A DNA stretch of 64,000 bases, taken from positions 6,825-70,824 of the forward strand of contig JBNMLC010000013.1 of the NCBI GenBank assembly GCA_050874665.1, given 5' to 3'. Below the pieces are notes generated by a model that was not told the origin of the DNA, searched no databases, and was given only the letters and a program-made list of their open reading frames with translations. Positions 7,536-17,562 of the stretch are shown here, piece by piece (within the stretch, counting starts at the first letter, position 1; every line of letters starts with the position of its first letter). A program made the position numbers and the translations under genes. The DNA is from RUG11237 sp050874665 (GTDB lineage Bacteria; Bacillota; Clostridia; Lachnospirales; Lachnospiraceae).

Positions 7536-9179
7536 ATGACCCTCACACATTTCATGGGGTTACTCGGTGGGCTTTCATTATTTTTATATGGCATGCAAAT
7601 GATGAGTTTTGGCTTAGAATCCGCTGCCGGAAATAAAATGAAGCTTATTTTAGAAAAATTGACCACAAATCGCTTTATCGGCGTATTGTCAGGTGCTTTT
7701 ATTACCGCAATTATTCAGTCATCTTCTGCCACTACCGTTATGGTCGTTGGCTTTGTCAATTCAGGAATGATGACACTTAGACAGGCCGTCTGGATTATTA
7801 TGGGTGCCAACATAGGTACCACCATAACCGGACAGTTGATCGCATTAGATGTAGGAATCATTGCTCCATTCATAGCCTTTTTAGGCGTTGCCGCTGTAGT
7901 ATTTTTCAAAAATGAAAAGTTGAATCATATTGGAGAAATTCTTGCCGGACTAGGTATTCTGTTTATCGGCATGGATATGATGAGTAACGCCATGAAACCA
8001 CTAGGTGAATCAAGCGAATTTATAGGACTTCTGACAAAATTTGAAAATCCTTTCCTCGGCATCCTGACCGGTACCATATTTACCGCACTGATTCAATCCT
8101 CCTCCGCCTCTGTTGGAATTCTACAGGCATTGGCAGGAAGTGGGGTCATTCAGCTAAACAGTGCAGCCTTTATACTTTTCGGACAAAATATTGGTACCTG
8201 TATTACGGCTCTTTTAGCCTCAATTGGAGCCGGAAAAAATGCAAAGAGAGCTACGCTGATCCATATTATGTTTAATGTAATTGGTACTATTTTATTCACA
8301 ATATTATGCCTTAGCACACCACTTATTTTACTAATTCAGAAGCAAACTCCTGACAACGTGCCTGCACAGATTGCTAATTTACATACATTATTTAATGTAG
8401 TCACGACAATTCTTCTGATTCCTTTTGGTGTATGGCTGACAAAGCTTGCTGTGCTTTTGTTAAGGGACGCACCCGAAACAGAAAGCCCGCTAAGAACCAA
8501 TTATTTGCTTGATATCAAACACATTAATACGGAAAAGCTCGGAACTTCTGTTATGTATATGGAAAGCATTAAAAAAGAATTATTACATATGCTCGAAATG
8601 GCAAAAGAAAATGTACATTCTGCATTTGACATTTTTACAAATCGAAACGAAACGGTTATAAAGGAAATTGAAGAACGGGAAGATTATGTAGACTATCTGA
8701 ATAAAGAAATATCAAAATACATAACAAATGCAATGACCTACGACAATACTACGAACGGAAGCCAGATGTTTAACTCTTTCTTCACCATCACAAGTAATAT
8801 TGAACGAATCAGTGACCATGCCGTAAATATTGCAGAATATTCTGGTATGATTAAAGAAAAACAAATTCACTTTTCGGAACATGCTATTTTAGAAATAGGA
8901 GAACTCCAAAACATTTGTGATAAGGTGTTAGAACAATTATTGAAAGAACACACAGATGTCATTGACTGGCATGAAAAAATAGCCTGCATGGAGCAAAAGA
9001 TAGATGACATCACTGTTGCTTACCGCAATAATATGTTTGCCCGCATACAACAAGGCTCCTGCTCTGATGAGGGAAGTATTTTATTTTCTGAAATGCTCAC
9101 AGACTTTGAACGTATTGGCGACCATGCATTAAATATTTCGAATGAAATGGTCAAGATTCGAATGATTGAAAACAAATAA
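7536..9179 (+). CDS. Na/Pi cotransporter family protein with PhoU-like C-terminus
   Basis: About 547 residues. The membrane half contains the two inverted repeats of the family: GLSLFLYGMQMMSFGLE, then IIQSSSATTVMVVGFVNSG, and later IQSSSASVGILQALAGSG with FGQNIGTCITALLAS. QSSSA is the signature for sodium and phosphate. From about residue 330 a soluble helical region follows with two PhoU-like repeats (ITSNIERISDHAVNIAE and LTDFERIGDHALNISN). The ATG at 7536 is preferred over the TTG at 7527 because AAAGGA lies nine bases before it. Genes of this type import phosphate or sense it. Its tight coupling to pyk is unusual and may link phosphate and glycolytic flux. A strong terminator follows. 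Confidence 0.92.
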   Translation: MTLTHFMGLLGGLSLFLYGMQMMSFGLESAAGNKMKLILEKLTTNRFIGVLSGAFITAIIQSSSATTVMVVGFVNSGMMTLRQAVWIIMGANIGTTITGQLIALDVGIIAPFIAFLGVAAVVFFKNEKLNHIGEILAGLGILFIGMDMMSNAMKPLGESSEFIGLLTKFENPFLGILTGTIFTALIQSSSASVGILQALAGSGVIQLNSAAFILFGQNIGTCITALLASIGAGKNAKRATLIHIMFNVIGTILFTILCLSTPLILLIQKQTPDNVPAQIANLHTLFNVVTTILLIPFGVWLTKLAVLLLRDAPETESPLRTNYLLDIKHINTEKLGTSVMYMESIKKELLHMLEMAKENVHSAFDIFTNRNETVIKEIEEREDYVDYLNKEISKYITNAMTYDNTTNGSQMFNSFFTITSNIERISDHAVNIAEYSGMIKEKQIHFSEHAILEIGELQNICDKVLEQLLKEHTDVIDWHEKIACMEQKIDDITVAYRNNMFARIQQGSCSDEGSILFSEMLTDFERIGDHALNISNEMVKIRMIENK

Positions 9180-9187
9180 TCGTATAC

Positions 9188-9227
9188 AAAAAGATATCGC
9201 TTTCCAAAACAAAGCGATATCTTTTTT
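9188..9227. terminator. Bidirectional rho-independent terminator
   Basis: Arms AAAAAGATATCGCTTT and AAAGCGATATCTTTTTT around a seven-base loop. There is a T run on both strands, so it can end both the plus-strand pyk/cotransporter operon and the convergent symporter gene. Confidence 0.9.
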
Positions 9228-9243
9228 ATTAAAATTTTATCCT

Positions 9244-10650
9244 CTATATAACGCTCAAAATTCCCAACGACTTTAACAATAAAATCACTAACAAAATTGG
9301 TGCAATATAACGAATCATTACGATATACAGCTTCCTTCTGCCAAACTTATAGCCGCTCTTTTCTACTTCTTCAATCACCACAGCAGGTTTTACAATCCAG
9401 CCAATTACAATACATGTTCCAATGGCTACCAATGGCATCAGACAATTATTGCTGATGTAATCCATAATGTCTAAAATCTGTGCATGTGCACCATTGGGCA
9501 AAGTAATATCAAAATATAATTTGTTATAGCCAAGACATACGAAAATCCCTCCTGCCAAAGCAATGACTGTTTCGATGGCTTCTGCTTTTATCCTGGAAAT
9601 ATGAAATTTATCCATAATACTGGCTACTACCGCCTCCATGACAGAAACTGCACTGGTAAGAGCTGCAAATAATACCATAGCAAAAAACAGACACCCTACA
9701 ATATTTCCTACCTTCCCCATAGAAGCAAAGACTTTAGGCAAAGACTCAAACATTAAACTTGGTCCTGATGCTGCCATTCCTTCCCTTCCCATAAAGGTGT
9801 ATACCGCCGGAATAATCATTACCCCTGCCAGAAAAGCAACTATAGTATCAAATATTTCAATCTGATTAATCGACTTGCCAAGATTGGCATCATCTTTCAC
9901 ATAGGAGCCATACGCAATCATAATTCCCATTGCAACGCTAAGACTAAAAAACAACTGTCCCATTGCATCCACTAAGATTGTAAAGAAGCCCTTCACCGTC
10001 AATCCTTTAAAATCAGGAATTACATAAATCTTAAATCCGTCCAGTCCTGTTCTGGTGACTCCGGAAGCATCTGTGTAATCTATTGTAACAGAGAAAATAG
10101 AGATTCCAACCACCAATAGCAACAATATAGGCATAAGTACTTTTGAGAAAGACTCAATCCCCTTATTGACTCCCCGGAATATAATAAATGCTACTACTAA
10201 CAGGAAAATTATCATCAATACAACGGGCTGCACTTCTCTGGTAATATATTCGGTAAAATAGCCGTCTGTAGCTGCGCTGCTTCCATCTCCTGTCAGATAT
10301 GCGATAAAATACTTCACAACCCAGCCCCCAATCACACAATAATACGGCATAATAATCACCGGTATCAGGCTGGCAATCACTCCTAAAAAGCCCCATCTCG
10401 GTTCCAGCTTCTTATATGCCGTCAATGGACTTTGCTTTGTCTTTCTCCCTATCGCAATTTCTGTCGTAAGCAAGGTAAAGCCAAAGGTAAGTGCCAATAC
10501 CAGGTATAAGGCGAGAAAAAGTCCTCCTCCGTCCTTTGCTGCCAAATAGGGAAATCTCCAAATATTTCCTAAACCTACTGCACTTCCGGCAGCCGCAAGC
10601 ACAAAACCGAGGGAACCTGAAAACGAATTTCTATTTTTTTCTTTTTTCAT
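9244..10650 (-). CDS. Sodium:neurotransmitter symporter-family (LeuT-fold) transporter
   Basis: A 468-residue membrane protein that couples Na+ entry to amino-acid uptake. The N-terminus has the family signature GFVLAAAGSAVGLGNIWRFPYLA (about residues 15-37), with the unwound helix 1 that binds Na+ and substrate. LTTEIAIGR, SFSKVLMPILL and GQLFFSLSVAMGIMIAYGSY (helix 6 region) are also present. About eleven to twelve helices, as in bacterial LeuT/TnaT/MhsT. It lies 47 bases downstream of the MATE gene on the same strand, with a perfect GGTGATATCACC palindrome (10662-10673) in the gap, which may be an operator or chance. The precise amino-acid substrate cannot be told. Confidence 0.93.
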   Translation of the reverse strand: MKKEKNRNSFSGSLGFVLAAAGSAVGLGNIWRFPYLAAKDGGGLFLALYLVLALTFGFTLLTTEIAIGRKTKQSPLTAYKKLEPRWGFLGVIASLIPVIIMPYYCVIGGWVVKYFIAYLTGDGSSAATDGYFTEYITREVQPVVLMIIFLLVVAFIIFRGVNKGIESFSKVLMPILLLLVVGISIFSVTIDYTDASGVTRTGLDGFKIYVIPDFKGLTVKGFFTILVDAMGQLFFSLSVAMGIMIAYGSYVKDDANLGKSINQIEIFDTIVAFLAGVMIIPAVYTFMGREGMAASGPSLMFESLPKVFASMGKVGNIVGCLFFAMVLFAALTSAVSVMEAVVASIMDKFHISRIKAEAIETVIALAGGIFVCLGYNKLYFDITLPNGAHAQILDIMDYISNNCLMPLVAIGTCIVIGWIVKPAVVIEEVEKSGYKFGRRKLYIVMIRYIAPILLVILLLKSLGILSVI

Positions 10651-10697
10651 CTTTCTATTTAGGTGATATCACCCTTCTCCTTTTCATAATATTTTCT

Positions 10698-12065
10698 CTA
10701 CTGTTTAATTAAGGCTTTTTTACCCATAAAAAAGCAAATACCAAAGAAGATAATCCCATACACGGTAGTAATTGGTGTGGATAAACCAACCAAAAACAGC
10801 GATGTGTCCGGCAATTTTGACATAAAAAGAGCCACCGGAATACGAATACACAATGCTGAAGTAATTCCCTGCACCATAACTGGAATGCTGTTGCCAAAGC
10901 CATTGAAATATCCAATGCAGCTAAACAAAATACAGGTCAAAATACACTCTATGGAAAATCCCCGCAGATAATCTGCACTCTGAGCAATGACCGCTGCATC
11001 AGCGGTAAAAAGAGCAGACATTCTTCCACCACCGAAAAATCCGGCAAGAAACATCAAAACTCCTACACAACAGCCCGAAATAATTGCTGTCTTTAAGCCT
11101 TTCCATGCTCTGTCCACCTTTCCTGCCCCCACGTTCTGGGCAACAAAAGCAGAAACACTCTGCATTACAGAAGATGGCACTAACATAATAAAGGAGACTA
11201 TTTTTTGTGCAACTCCATATCCGGCAGACGGCATAAGTCCCATATGATTAATAATAGAATTAATTACAAGAAACGAAATTTGCACCATAGTTTCCTGCAC
11301 AGCAATGGGCACGCCTACATTTAAAATTGCCTTTAACTCCCGCGTATAAACCTTGCACTGTTTTTTGGAAAATACAATCGGCATTTTCTGTCTTCGAAGC
11401 ACCCATGCAGACACAATCACCGATATCAACTGTGCCAATACTGTTGCCAAAGCTGCACCTGCTACATCCATGTTACATACTCCAACCAATAACAAATCAC
11501 CTACGATATTTACTACACATGCAATTCCTACAAAAAGGAGTGGCAAATTTGCATTTCCTACACCACGAAGTACACTGCTGATTACATTGTATGCAATAAT
11601 GACCATGATTCCTCCGGAACAAATGCGTAAATAAAGAATTGTCTTTGCTACCGATTCCTCAGGAACCTGCAAAAGCTGTACAATATTCCCGGCAAATACT
11701 TCCAGCAATACCGTAAGCACAATTCCTATCACAATAAATAATATAATTGTAGTACCTACTGCATTTCCTGCATCTTCCGGACGTTTTTCGCCGATGCGCT
11801 GCCCAATGATAACTGTTGAGCCCATAGCAAGACTGGTGATAATAAAAGTAATCATCTGCATAAAGCTACTGCCTGTCCCAACCGCAGATATGCTAGACGC
11901 ATCACCAAACTGTCCCACTACTAAAAGATCCACTGCTCCATATGCTGCCTGCAATATCAATGCTCCCAATACCGGAATTGCAAAACGAATGAGGGAACGG
12001 AATACCGATCCCTCTAAAAAAGAAATTTCTCCTTTCGATGTAACGTGTTTTGATTTACTTTGCAT
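10698..12065 (-). CDS. MATE-family multidrug efflux transporter
   Basis: A 455-residue cation-driven exporter with two six-helix halves. Support: LIRFAIPVLGALILQAAYGAVDLLVVGQFGD at the N-terminus (the PxLxxxLLQxLYxxVDxxxVG pattern) and the matching start of the second half, ILNVGVPIAVQETMVQISF. The start overlaps the last 11 bases of the large surface-protein gene, so it is translationally coupled to it, and the symporter gene follows. This is one of four MATE genes in the window and shows no special feature. Substrates of MATE pumps cannot be predicted from sequence. Confidence 0.93.
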   Translation of the reverse strand: MQSKSKHVTSKGEISFLEGSVFRSLIRFAIPVLGALILQAAYGAVDLLVVGQFGDASSISAVGTGSSFMQMITFIITSLAMGSTVIIGQRIGEKRPEDAGNAVGTTIILFIVIGIVLTVLLEVFAGNIVQLLQVPEESVAKTILYLRICSGGIMVIIAYNVISSVLRGVGNANLPLLFVGIACVVNIVGDLLLVGVCNMDVAGAALATVLAQLISVIVSAWVLRRQKMPIVFSKKQCKVYTRELKAILNVGVPIAVQETMVQISFLVINSIINHMGLMPSAGYGVAQKIVSFIMLVPSSVMQSVSAFVAQNVGAGKVDRAWKGLKTAIISGCCVGVLMFLAGFFGGGRMSALFTADAAVIAQSADYLRGFSIECILTCILFSCIGYFNGFGNSIPVMVQGITSALCIRIPVALFMSKLPDTSLFLVGLSTPITTVYGIIFFGICFFMGKKALIKQ

Positions 12066-15000
12066 TCTTTAAAATATCCTTTCTCTGTACCTTCACAACC
12101 TTGCTCCAGGCTCCATAGTATTTCTTTCCATTTACTTTGGAATACGCCCGGATTTTTACATAATAGGTCTTTGTACTCTTTAATTTTTTCACAGTTGCTG
12201 ATTTCTTACTCTTTTTCACTGTCATTTTTATGACATTTTTATGAAACTTTTTAGAAGTACAGCATTGTATTTCATATCCACTCGCTTTGACTTTTTTCCA
12301 TTTTAAAGTAACCTGCTTTTCTTGTGCCAAAGTACTTATCACTTTCACCTTATCCGGTTTTGTCATGACTTTTAATGTGGTATATGGTGTGTATATTGTT
12401 TCTCCATTTTCTTTCTTGTAGGCACGAATGCGGAATTTATAAGTCGTACCTGCCTTTAATTTATGAATAGTGGCTGCCTGAGCGGAACCTTTCTTAAGGG
12501 TTGCTGCCTCTTTCCACTGCTTAGCATGATATTGCTCAATTTCATAACCTTGTGCCTCTTTTTCTTTGGTCCATGTCAATTTGATTTTTGTAGTATCATT
12601 CTTGCTGATTTTAAAGTTCTTCAATCTCTTTTGTGTAAACGTGTTATCTGCACTGCTTGTTTTCTGCGTTGTCAGTGTAACTTCATCCGCATACTCTCCT
12701 TCATAAATTCCCTCTTCATCAGATAAATACGCTGCAACCTTATACTGATATTTCGTATTTCCATTCAAACCGGAATCTACATAAGAAGTATCTTTCACAC
12801 TGGCAATGTTTACCCACTTTTTCTGTTCCGGATAATAGCGGTATACAGCATACCCCTCTGCCCCTTCTGCCACATTCCAGCTCAAAGACACAGAACTTCC
12901 CTGTACTGTACCCGAGAGATTTGTAATCTTTTGTGGAACAACCACTGCCTTTAATCCCATTTGATAGTTAGCATCATCATTCACTACCACATTTAATTTA
13001 GAAATTCCTATTTTTAAGGCCTTTACGACTGCATATCTAGTTACCTGATCAACCTCTCCGCTTTCTATCACTTCTACAATAGAAGTATCATATGGAATCC
13101 ACACAAGATCAGGCTCGGAAGCTGCCTCCGTTTTAATGGTTGCCGTAATTTTTTTGCTCTCACCGACCTTAAATAAATGAAGATTCTCTGCAGCAATACT
13201 ATCTACGTTTACATATACAGGTGTATGTACTGTCAACTGACTGCTTTCCGGTCCCGGGAAAATGATATCGTCCACCGTTTTGTATGGAATGACACTGACC
13301 AAGTAATCTTTGTCACTTTCTAGTCCGCCCAGAGTATACTCTGCATACATAGTGCCATTTTCATCGGATACCAGATTAACCTGTTCCATCGAAAGAATCA
13401 TTTCCTTCTTCTGTCGATCCACCTTGTACATTACTTTAAATCCGTCCTGCTGCTCCTTATTCTCCACTTTCCATTTCATATGAACAGACTTAATCATAGG
13501 CTCTGCCTGAATATCATTTCCAATTTTTGGATAGTCATAGACCAAAACCGGAATGGTCTTTTCGTATCCTAAATCGTCTTCTCCTTTCAAAATCAGATTT
13601 GCCATACCTTCTTTTACCCCTGTAATGTCAAGCTCATAATTGTCACCTTCGGGTGCCATGTCCTTCACAGTAAATATTTCTTCATTATCTGATCTGTAAG
13701 AGGACGGTAACGAATTTTTAGAACAGTATACGCCCATATGGGCTGTGCCACCCGGATTGACACCTACACTTTCCACTCCATTGGTATTAAATTTAGAAAT
13801 TACTGTATTGCTGTATGTCGTAATAGAAATTTCATCTGAACATGTTTCATATATATGGGAGAATGAATTGCTGTCCCAACGTTCTAAGTATGGAGCGATT
13901 TTATATTTATACGTTTTTCCTGCTTCTACATAGGAGCCCACTTTTGTACTATATGCCTCATATGTTGTGGCATTTATATCTGTATTCTTTGCCACCTGCT
14001 GATATCCATTTCCCTCTCCCTTATCGCAATAAATAAGATATCCATTGATATTTTCCTGTGGCTTCCATTTCAGACTAATAGAATTATGTGTATAGGAAAC
14101 AGAAATATCGTCCGTTTCTATCTTATTAGGCTGTACCCAGACACTGCAGCCTCCATAGCATTTTTCATTCATGGAATATGCATGGATTTCACAATATCCT
14201 GCATTCACTGCCTGAACCAGTCCATTTGCATCTACGGTTGCAACCTCTTCATTCGTGCTGACCCATTTACTTATTCCTATATTGGTAGCATCTTCCGGTA
14301 TGTAGCTGCTTACTTCTAACTGTATACTGTCTCCGATTTCCACACCTTTATTCGCCCAGTTATTATCAATCTCATACTGATAATCATACCAGTCTGAATG
14401 ATTTAATGTAATTTTCTTTACCGTCAATGGCTCCACTTTTACATGAATACTTTTAGAGAGGTTAGTTCCGTCTAACGTAGAACAGATAATATCTGCTTCT
14501 CCCTCGCCAACTGCTTCAATCACCCCTATCGAAGTTACTGTTGCAACATTGGAGTCTGTAGAGGTCCATGCCACACTCTGAGATGCCTTATCCACCGGCA
14601 ACACATCATAAACTGCTTTATATTTCTTTGCTGTCTGTAAAGTAATATCATCTTTTTGTAAATTGATTCCTGTGGCAAATCCTTTTACAAAATGAATGTT
14701 ACATTTCCCAAACAAAGCATACGCATCTTTTTTCTGTGCTCCATCCACAGGCAAGGCATATACCGTAACCTCACCGTATTTCTTTCTTGTCACAATTCCG
14801 TCATCTACACTGGCAATTCCATTTAACGAAGTGTACCATACAAGCTGTTTATCGTTTGTAACTGCCTCGTCTGTGCACTCACCTTCTTCATTCAAATGTC
14901 CTGCTTTTACAATGGTTCCTAAAGATACCGACGGCTGGTCTGTAAAAATATCCGTCTGCACGGCTCCATCTTTTGTAATCTCTACACTGGTGCAAACCGT

Positions 15001-17085
15001 ATCTTCCGGATTGAGTGTATAATCCTGATTCTGATTATTTGCTACCTCCAGATTTACAATACCTTCCTCTTTACTCACTTCTGCATCACTGCTTACTTCA
15101 TTGACCGTACATGCATAGGAAGCATAGGAGCTTGCCCCCTGGAAAATATTATTGGTACAGACGGCCTTTTGCACCGTAGCTCCATGAAAGAAAAGTCCTT
15201 TTATAAAATCCGTTTCTTTTGGGTGTTCCATATCTTTCCATATCCAGTAATATTTATTCGGAGCCAGATAAGTATTTCCACTGAAGTTGACTTCCTTTAA
15301 AGTTCCCTGTATCTTAGCAACATGGTTCCAAATATCATTTTTTCCATAAGCACGCTTATAATCCACAATATAGTTTCCGGTAAAATTAACTACCTCATCA
15401 GTATCTCCACCGCTAAAATACATCACTTTCTCAAGATTACCATAAGAAAGAAGTACATTGTTGCGAACTTCCGCCAAACCATTTGCCAGAGAACCAAGAT
15501 AACCAAGATTTATGTATGTATTGCCTTCGTAAGTTCCAGACAAATATCCCATATTTCCTAACCAGGTATCGGAAACAATCCTGTTCCCCCTGACTGTTGC
15601 TTTTCCTCCTAAAATTGCTGCTTTTCCCATTGTTTTATCTCTATCCGTAAGATAAATCTCATTATTCTGAATAAGCACTCTGTCCGGGTCGCTTACGCTG
15701 GAGTCAAAAAGATATGCACCCATGTTGTCTGTACAACGAATATCTATCATATTTTCTTCCATCACGCAGTTTTCAATGCCATTTCCAAAGGTCATAAATT
15801 TAGAATCTAAATCTGCAATAAAGTGATTTCCTTTGATATAAATGTCACTGACATTTTTAGAGTCATTGTAGGTAACTGTAAAACACATCGTACGCCATCC
15901 GCCTGCCGCCTTCTTATCCAATGGCTGATAAGAATACATTGTGTTATTCACGAAATACACATTCCGTATAAAAGATGCATCTTTATTCTGACGAGAAGAG
16001 AAAATGCCTACTTGCTCATCTCTGGCATCGGAGTGTAATTCACAATTCATAATGGTGATATTTTCTTCTCCTCTGCTATAGAAGTCCAACACTCCTAAAT
16101 TGGCACCCCGGTAGGTAGAACACATTAACTCTAATTTACAACTGTCCAGTGTCATATTTTTATTACCGGAATAATATGTAAGACTGGAATATTGTTTATC
16201 CACATAATAATCCTTCGAGAAGGTCTCCTGCGGAATATTTAAATTCACCCGATATGTGTACACGTTATTGCAGTCTACAAATACCATCTGCCGCATATAA
16301 TTCCAACCGTCAACTTCCCTTGCCTCTACCAGAAAATCTGCCATATACAAGTCAGTGGCACCCCATATGGTAAAGAAAAATTCATAATATCCTATTCCTT
16401 TACGGTAATCGTTGTCCGTAAAAATAACTGATTTATTTCCCTCACCAACAAAATTCACATTCGAAACATTTAACTGAACCTGATCGGTACATTTATACTC
16501 TCCACATGGCAAATACACAATCGAACGAAAGACATCTTCATTATTCTTTGCATACTCTGCTGCCAGACCAACTGCCTCATTAATCTGAGTATGTTCTGCT
16601 TCCTGTCCATCACCCTTTGCACCCAACTGCTTCGGATTGATAATTCCCCACTTTTTGCCGTCAATAATCTTCGTATCCAGAATAATGTTTGCATAAAGTC
16701 CGTTCGCAAGTTCAATACTGCCTGTGGTTTTGGTATCTGATAACAGGTAGACAGCTCCGCCCTGATCTCCCTTTTCGTAAAATCCGGCAGTCTGAACAAC
16801 TCTTCCTTTCTTTAAACGTACATCGGAAGCTTCTATCATCTGCTGTGCTGTTTCCAATTCTGCAAACACACTTCCATCATATGTCGTTCCAAATGGAAAT
16901 GTCTTTAAGAATTCCGTATCCATATTTCGGTACACCTGCATGGTCGAAAGTGGAAGCTCACTTTCTGAAACCTCTTTGTACTCTGCCAAAACTGTTCTTT
17001 CATTATTCAACAGCAACGCCCCCGCAAATGCCGTTAAAAAAAGAAGAGTCTTTATTTTTTTACTTATCATTGGTCTTTTTATCAT
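12055..17085 (-). CDS. Large secreted surface protein: parallel beta-helix, Big-2-like and fibronectin type III domains
   Basis: 1676 residues. A signal peptide occupies about residues 1-34 (cleavage near VLA/EYKE). Residues about 140-200 (KWGIINPKQLGAKGDG, IVYLPCGEYKC) match the start of pectate-lyase-3-like right-handed beta-helices, and beta-helix rungs rich in VxGN and NNxI run to about 690. After this come Big-2-like domains (SVAWTSTDSNVATVTSIG and ISKWVSTNEEVATVDANG). Several FN3-like modules follow, the last two being the lysine-rich kind ending TYYVKIRAYSKVNGKKYYGAWS. No LPXTG sorting signal is present. The ATG at 17085 follows AAGGGGGT; a second Met at residue 6 is a weaker alternative. 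It probably binds or cleaves polysaccharide; catalytic residues were not identified. Confidence 0.88.
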   Translation of the reverse strand: MIKRPMISKKIKTLLFLTAFAGALLLNNERTVLAEYKEVSESELPLSTMQVYRNMDTEFLKTFPFGTTYDGSVFAELETAQQMIEASDVRLKKGRVVQTAGFYEKGDQGGAVYLLSDTKTTGSIELANGLYANIILDTKIIDGKKWGIINPKQLGAKGDGQEAEHTQINEAVGLAAEYAKNNEDVFRSIVYLPCGEYKCTDQVQLNVSNVNFVGEGNKSVIFTDNDYRKGIGYYEFFFTIWGATDLYMADFLVEAREVDGWNYMRQMVFVDCNNVYTYRVNLNIPQETFSKDYYVDKQYSSLTYYSGNKNMTLDSCKLELMCSTYRGANLGVLDFYSRGEENITIMNCELHSDARDEQVGIFSSRQNKDASFIRNVYFVNNTMYSYQPLDKKAAGGWRTMCFTVTYNDSKNVSDIYIKGNHFIADLDSKFMTFGNGIENCVMEENMIDIRCTDNMGAYLFDSSVSDPDRVLIQNNEIYLTDRDKTMGKAAILGGKATVRGNRIVSDTWLGNMGYLSGTYEGNTYINLGYLGSLANGLAEVRNNVLLSYGNLEKVMYFSGGDTDEVVNFTGNYIVDYKRAYGKNDIWNHVAKIQGTLKEVNFSGNTYLAPNKYYWIWKDMEHPKETDFIKGLFFHGATVQKAVCTNNIFQGASSYASYACTVNEVSSDAEVSKEEGIVNLEVANNQNQDYTLNPEDTVCTSVEITKDGAVQTDIFTDQPSVSLGTIVKAGHLNEEGECTDEAVTNDKQLVWYTSLNGIASVDDGIVTRKKYGEVTVYALPVDGAQKKDAYALFGKCNIHFVKGFATGINLQKDDITLQTAKKYKAVYDVLPVDKASQSVAWTSTDSNVATVTSIGVIEAVGEGEADIICSTLDGTNLSKSIHVKVEPLTVKKITLNHSDWYDYQYEIDNNWANKGVEIGDSIQLEVSSYIPEDATNIGISKWVSTNEEVATVDANGLVQAVNAGYCEIHAYSMNEKCYGGCSVWVQPNKIETDDISVSYTHNSISLKWKPQENINGYLIYCDKGEGNGYQQVAKNTDINATTYEAYSTKVGSYVEAGKTYKYKIAPYLERWDSNSFSHIYETCSDEISITTYSNTVISKFNTNGVESVGVNPGGTAHMGVYCSKNSLPSSYRSDNEEIFTVKDMAPEGDNYELDITGVKEGMANLILKGEDDLGYEKTIPVLVYDYPKIGNDIQAEPMIKSVHMKWKVENKEQQDGFKVMYKVDRQKKEMILSMEQVNLVSDENGTMYAEYTLGGLESDKDYLVSVIPYKTVDDIIFPGPESSQLTVHTPVYVNVDSIAAENLHLFKVGESKKITATIKTEAASEPDLVWIPYDTSIVEVIESGEVDQVTRYAVVKALKIGISKLNVVVNDDANYQMGLKAVVVPQKITNLSGTVQGSSVSLSWNVAEGAEGYAVYRYYPEQKKWVNIASVKDTSYVDSGLNGNTKYQYKVAAYLSDEEGIYEGEYADEVTLTTQKTSSADNTFTQKRLKNFKISKNDTTKIKLTWTKEKEAQGYEIEQYHAKQWKEAATLKKGSAQAATIHKLKAGTTYKFRIRAYKKENGETIYTPYTTLKVMTKPDKVKVISTLAQEKQVTLKWKKVKASGYEIQCCTSKKFHKNVIKMTVKKSKKSATVKKLKSTKTYYVKIRAYSKVNGKKYYGAWSKVVKVQRKDILKNAK

Positions 17086-17116
17086 ATGATTTTACCCCCT
17101 TATTATATAGCTTGGA

Positions 17117-17512
17117 TTAATCGTCACACGCCTTTTCGAAATCATATGGCTTCATCGTTTCCTGATTTCTATATTCATGTTTTTCGTAATAGCCAATTAA
17201 TCTTTTTTCCTCATCCCTCAGTGCCACCATATAAACATCCTTATTCTGTTTTTCATTATGAAATGTAAAAATCCGATTATGCTGCTCTGACTCTGCAAAC
17301 CACGCCACAATGCGAGCTATCTTTTCCCCCGACTCCTTATTGTGACAATTCAAAAGATTTTTACCTATCAGCTTATCACCACCCCGTTTTCCATAATTTT
17401 TAACTGCTGCCGGATTCATATATACAATCTCATGCTGCAGATTACAGAGCACGATTGCACACTTATCCTGATCTATCACACTTTTAAAAAACGAAACATC
17501 TGAAAATATCAT
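17117..17512 (-). CDS. PAS-domain protein
   Basis: A 131-residue single-domain protein with the PAS fold. FFKSVIDQDKCAIVLCNLQHEIVYMNPAAVKNYG is the typical opening, followed by LIGKNLLNCHNKESGEKI and the core strands. It has no output domain such as kinase, HTH or GGDEF. Stand-alone PAS proteins of this type, with an LxNCHN-like motif, are common in anaerobic Bacillota and may bind a cofactor or small molecule; His/Cys around NCHN could matter. It lies between the EamA half-transporter gene (50 bases upstream) and the large surface-protein gene, all on the minus strand. AAGGAG precedes the ATG by about ten bases. Function unknown. Confidence 0.75.
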   Translation of the reverse strand: MIFSDVSFFKSVIDQDKCAIVLCNLQHEIVYMNPAAVKNYGKRGGDKLIGKNLLNCHNKESGEKIARIVAWFAESEQHNRIFTFHNEKQNKDVYMVALRDEEKRLIGYYEKHEYRNQETMKPYDFEKACDD

Positions 17513-17536
17513 ATCATTAATTCTCCTTATTGTCTA

Positions 17537-17554
17537 CTTAGCATTGGTGCTAAG
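17537..17554. promoter_or_regulatory. Inverted repeat upstream of the PAS gene
   Basis: CTTAGCA-TTGG-TGCTAAG, a perfect 7-base inverted repeat just upstream of the PAS gene's ribosome site. An alternative AGCATT/AATGCT pairing overlaps it. It could be an operator or an mRNA hairpin; there is no T run, so it is not a terminator. Confidence 0.3.
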
Positions 17555-17562
17555 CTAATGCT

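Noticed and set aside
10662..10673. GGTGATATCACC palindrome between MATE and symporter genes
   Set aside because: Twelve bases, no matching regulator nearby and not placed on a recognisable promoter; mentioned only in the symporter entry.
12463..16038. Plus-strand frames opposite the large surface-protein gene
   Set aside because: Antisense shadows of repeated FN3 and beta-helix coding sequence.
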